From contig NZ_CP028136.1 of NCBI RefSeq assembly GCF_003024155.1, forward strand, positions 2,170,001 through 2,234,000: a DNA stretch of 64,000 bases, given 5' to 3'. A program made the translations under genes and the position numbers. The notes below the pieces were generated by a model that was not told the origin of the DNA, searched no databases, and worked only from the letters and a program-made list of their open reading frames with translations. This stretch comes from Christiangramia fulva (GTDB taxonomy: Bacteria; Bacteroidota; Bacteroidia; Flavobacteriales; Flavobacteriaceae). Positions 62,071-64,000 of this stretch are shown here, piece by piece. Position 1 is the first letter of the stretch, and each line of letters opens with the position of its first letter.

Positions 62071-63378
62071 TTAGGGGATATTCTTTAATTCGAGGATGCT
62101 CACAGGTGTTGCCGGTAATTTCGCCAGGCCTTCGGCATCGACCTGTCTTACTTTCTGCATGAAAACATTGAGTTTTTCTTTTTCTTTCCAGAGCAGGCGG
62201 TCATAATTAGGTTCCCATTGCCCAACTTCTTCCATAGAAATATCGGTTATTTCCCATGACTTATTTGAATTGAGTATTTTACTTGCCAAACTAATTTTAT
62301 TACCTCTTTCTTCATCCCTGAAGAGGAGAAGGATTTTCTCCAGTTTTCCCTTTCCATTTACCAGTATCTCAGGGCGCGAAATTGGAATACTTTTAGTACC
62401 GCCGCCTCCCAGGTCAAAATTTGTTTTCCGAAAACCAGTATTAATATGCTTCCATTTATCATTATGCCTGTATATTACCTGATATTGTGTGCTTCCATCT
62501 TCCTCCCAATAAGTGGCAATAAAAGGCAACCCTTCATTATTGGTTGTCATACTGGTTTGATTGATAAGATTACTGTGCTGTGGAACTCTCCACGCATATT
62601 CCGCAGTTTTTTCAGTAATAGGAAGTTGGTACTTCTCTCCTGTTGATTTTTCCCAGGTTTTCCCATTGTCATAAGAAACCGCGTAACAAATATCATGATT
62701 TGTAGCAACATCCCAACTCTCTCGCCAGGTCCATGACAAATGAACTGCACCATTCTCATCAACTGTTCCCTGCCAATAGGCACTTCTCTCCTCTTCACCA
62801 TCTAAAAGGTTTGAATGGAGTTGAGACCATTCTTTGGTCTCATGGTCATAAAAATTCATGACCATACTACCTTTGCCTGACTGACCTGACCGATAACAAA
62901 ACAGCAAGTTTCCATCCGGAAGATTATAAAATTCAGGATAGGTCACTTTTTCTTCTAGCTTTCCTGTCATAAGCAATTCCGGTCCCAACTCGAGTTGCAA
63001 AGGTGCTTTGCTTTTGGCATAGCGTAAATGTGAATTGTGATGATCCCAGCTGACGTGCAGGTAGCCCTCACCGTCTACAGCTATGCTAATATCCCGGTGA
63101 GCATCAGAAGTATCTCCTTTGTATCCGGTTTTATAAACAGTCCAATTTCGAGAACCTAACTTTCTCCTGGCAAGAATTAAATTACTGTCGGAATCATAAT
63201 AGGCTGTAACCTGATTGTTTCCATAAGTTGTGAGGGCATTCTGCCTGAAAATAACCGTGTTCACGGAATTTCGTGACCAGCCAGTACCAATATCTATACG
63301 GTTCACCTTTAGAGGAGAACAGCCAATGAATAAAATAGTAACGATCAGAAGAATTTGGTACTTCATTGTTTTAAACAA
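62071..63378 (-). CDS. BNR_4 beta-propeller lipoprotein (lyase/GH145-like)
   Basis: The 435-aa lipoprotein (lipobox 'LFIGCSP', Cys about 20) is a seven-bladed propeller of the BNR_4 family. Its conserved 'GDTSDAHRDISIAVDGEGYLHVSWDHHNSHLRY' segment (about 92-124) contains the cluster of His used by ulvan lyases PL24/PL25 and by the family GH145 rhamnosidase. 'AYWQGTVDENGAVHLSWTWR' and 'EYAWRVPQHSN' are further blades. It could create the unsaturated uronate used by the neighbouring GH88, or remove a rhamnose cap from glucuronic acid. The exact activity cannot be decided from the sequence. Confidence 0.82.
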   Translation of the reverse strand: MFKTMKYQILLIVTILFIGCSPLKVNRIDIGTGWSRNSVNTVIFRQNALTTYGNNQVTAYYDSDSNLILARRKLGSRNWTVYKTGYKGDTSDAHRDISIAVDGEGYLHVSWDHHNSHLRYAKSKAPLQLELGPELLMTGKLEEKVTYPEFYNLPDGNLLFCYRSGQSGKGSMVMNFYDHETKEWSQLHSNLLDGEEERSAYWQGTVDENGAVHLSWTWRESWDVATNHDICYAVSYDNGKTWEKSTGEKYQLPITEKTAEYAWRVPQHSNLINQTSMTTNNEGLPFIATYWEEDGSTQYQVIYRHNDKWKHINTGFRKTNFDLGGGGTKSIPISRPEILVNGKGKLEKILLLFRDEERGNKISLASKILNSNKSWEITDISMEEVGQWEPNYDRLLWKEKEKLNVFMQKVRQVDAEGLAKLPATPVSILELKNIP

Positions 63379-63424
63379 CTAACTCATTTTTCAATTTTGT
63401 TCAACCAGAAAAATTTTAACTGAA

Positions 63425-64000
63425 TTATTTTTTCAGGGATAAAGTGTATGAATAACTATACTGATTATCTTCCAGCCTGTACCTTTTATGAGGATACGCT
63501 CCCCAACTTGTATCCCCGCCTAAGCCTCTTTGTTTTAAATCTACATGTAGAAAAACTTTATTCTGAGGTTTCAAATCGGTGGGATGGCGTTGAGCCTTTT
63601 CCATTCCCGGGTCTAATTGTTCTACCGGAATATCCAGTGCACTGAAACCAAGTGGCTGATCTCCTTTTATTAAAAGTCCATTGCCATTCTTATCGGTAAG
63701 TTTTAACCATCGAACATCAGTATGGTAACCAGCTTCCTGAGGTCTTATGTAGGTCCAGGTGTACTGATTTTCGACCTTATCCTCATATTTGCCAATAAAA
63801 GTTGATGTTTTCCTGTCTGAATAGTTTTCCCAGGGACCTCTTCCATAATACTTCAGTTGATCATATTCACCAGGTAAAACCATTCTCATTCCAAATCTTG
63901 GCATTTCCGGTAATTCCATGCCTTTCATATCGATACTGGCGGTAATTTTTAAATCTCCATTAGGTTGAATCAGGTATTTTACGAGGTAGGCCACATCAGT
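63425..64000 (-). CDS. Partial GH2 beta-galactosidase-like protein (C-terminal domain)
   Basis: The minus frame is open from the right edge (192 codons visible; the frame continues beyond 64000) to a stop at 63425. The visible part is the LacZ-type small-chain domain 5 with 'PRFGMRMVLPGEYDQLKYYGRGPWENYSDRK'-like sequence, 'YIRPQEAGYHTDVRW' and 'HLDL'-like 'VFLHVDLKQRGLGGDTSWG'. The N-terminal and catalytic domains lie outside the window. It would remove terminal beta-galactose, in keeping with the locus. Confidence 0.9.
   Translation of the reverse strand, partial: TDVAYLVKYLIQPNGDLKITASIDMKGMELPEMPRFGMRMVLPGEYDQLKYYGRGPWENYSDRKTSTFIGKYEDKVENQYTWTYIRPQEAGYHTDVRWLKLTDKNGNGLLIKGDQPLGFSALDIPVEQLDPGMEKAQRHPTDLKPQNKVFLHVDLKQRGLGGDTSWGAYPHKRYRLEDNQYSYSYTLSLKK

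Overview
The window is a chromosome segment of a marine-type Flavobacteriaceae bacterium, closest in flavour to Gramella/Christiangramia (this placement is an inference). The evidence is a type IX secretion system (T9SS) plug protein, a PKD/Ig-repeat surface protein, a Na+-pumping NADH dehydrogenase, a fused GT3 glycogen synthase/alpha-glucan phosphorylase, an extended Rho factor, many TAnnTTTG (Bacteroidetes -7) promoters with few Shine-Dalgarno sites, and a polysaccharide utilisation locus at the right end.

Layout. 1-7 kb: partial secreted repeat protein, proline catabolism (pruA), NRDE protein, apaG, DUF3667 and T9SS plug genes. 7-14.6 kb: complete nqrABCDEF, a small unknown gene and apbE, whose product attaches FMN to NqrB and NqrC. 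14.6-22.9 kb: housekeeping genes including a methyltransferase, NUMOD4/HNH-like protein, map, HAD phosphatase, thioredoxin-fold protein, gpmI, two L,D-transpeptidases, a GNAT protein and clpP. 23.0-24.6 kb: an unusual tandem array of about ten degenerate tRNA-Gly-like units (112-114 bp), each with a perfect hairpin in place of the D-stem 3' strand and anticodon arm. It ends in one intact tRNA-Gly(TCC), which is followed by two 147-bp repeats that re-copy the tRNA 3' end and its terminator. 24.6-35.7 kb: rho, DUF4293, phosphoesterase, truA, an MsbA-like ABC exporter, cdaA, folP, DUF1599, a DoxX-like membrane protein, tpiA, prmA, clpS and tRNA-Arg.

36-52.6 kb looks like an energy-reserve and stress island: glycogen synthase/phosphorylase, flavin-reductase-like protein, debranching enzyme, phosphoribosyltransferase, alpha/beta hydrolase, alcohol dehydrogenase, membrane proteins, an ABC export system, a PepSY-like secreted protein and a Crp/Fnr regulator. 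Six 14-bp palindromes of the form NTGAY-N4-RTCAN lie in its intergenic regions, including one just upstream of the regulator gene. I propose a local regulon controlled by that Crp/Fnr protein. One box lies in a 620-bp gap between convergent genes, followed by a 28-codon ORF and a strong terminator, which suggests a hidden small transcript.

53-64 kb is a glycan-degradation locus: three GH43 proteins (one with two GH43-like domains), DUF2264, GH16, GH88, a BNR_4 beta-propeller, the C-terminal part of a GH2 enzyme at the edge, and a frameshifted N-terminal relic of another GH2 between GH88 and GH16. The set best fits a type II arabinogalactan-like or other uronate-containing glycan. No SusC/SusD pair is inside the window.
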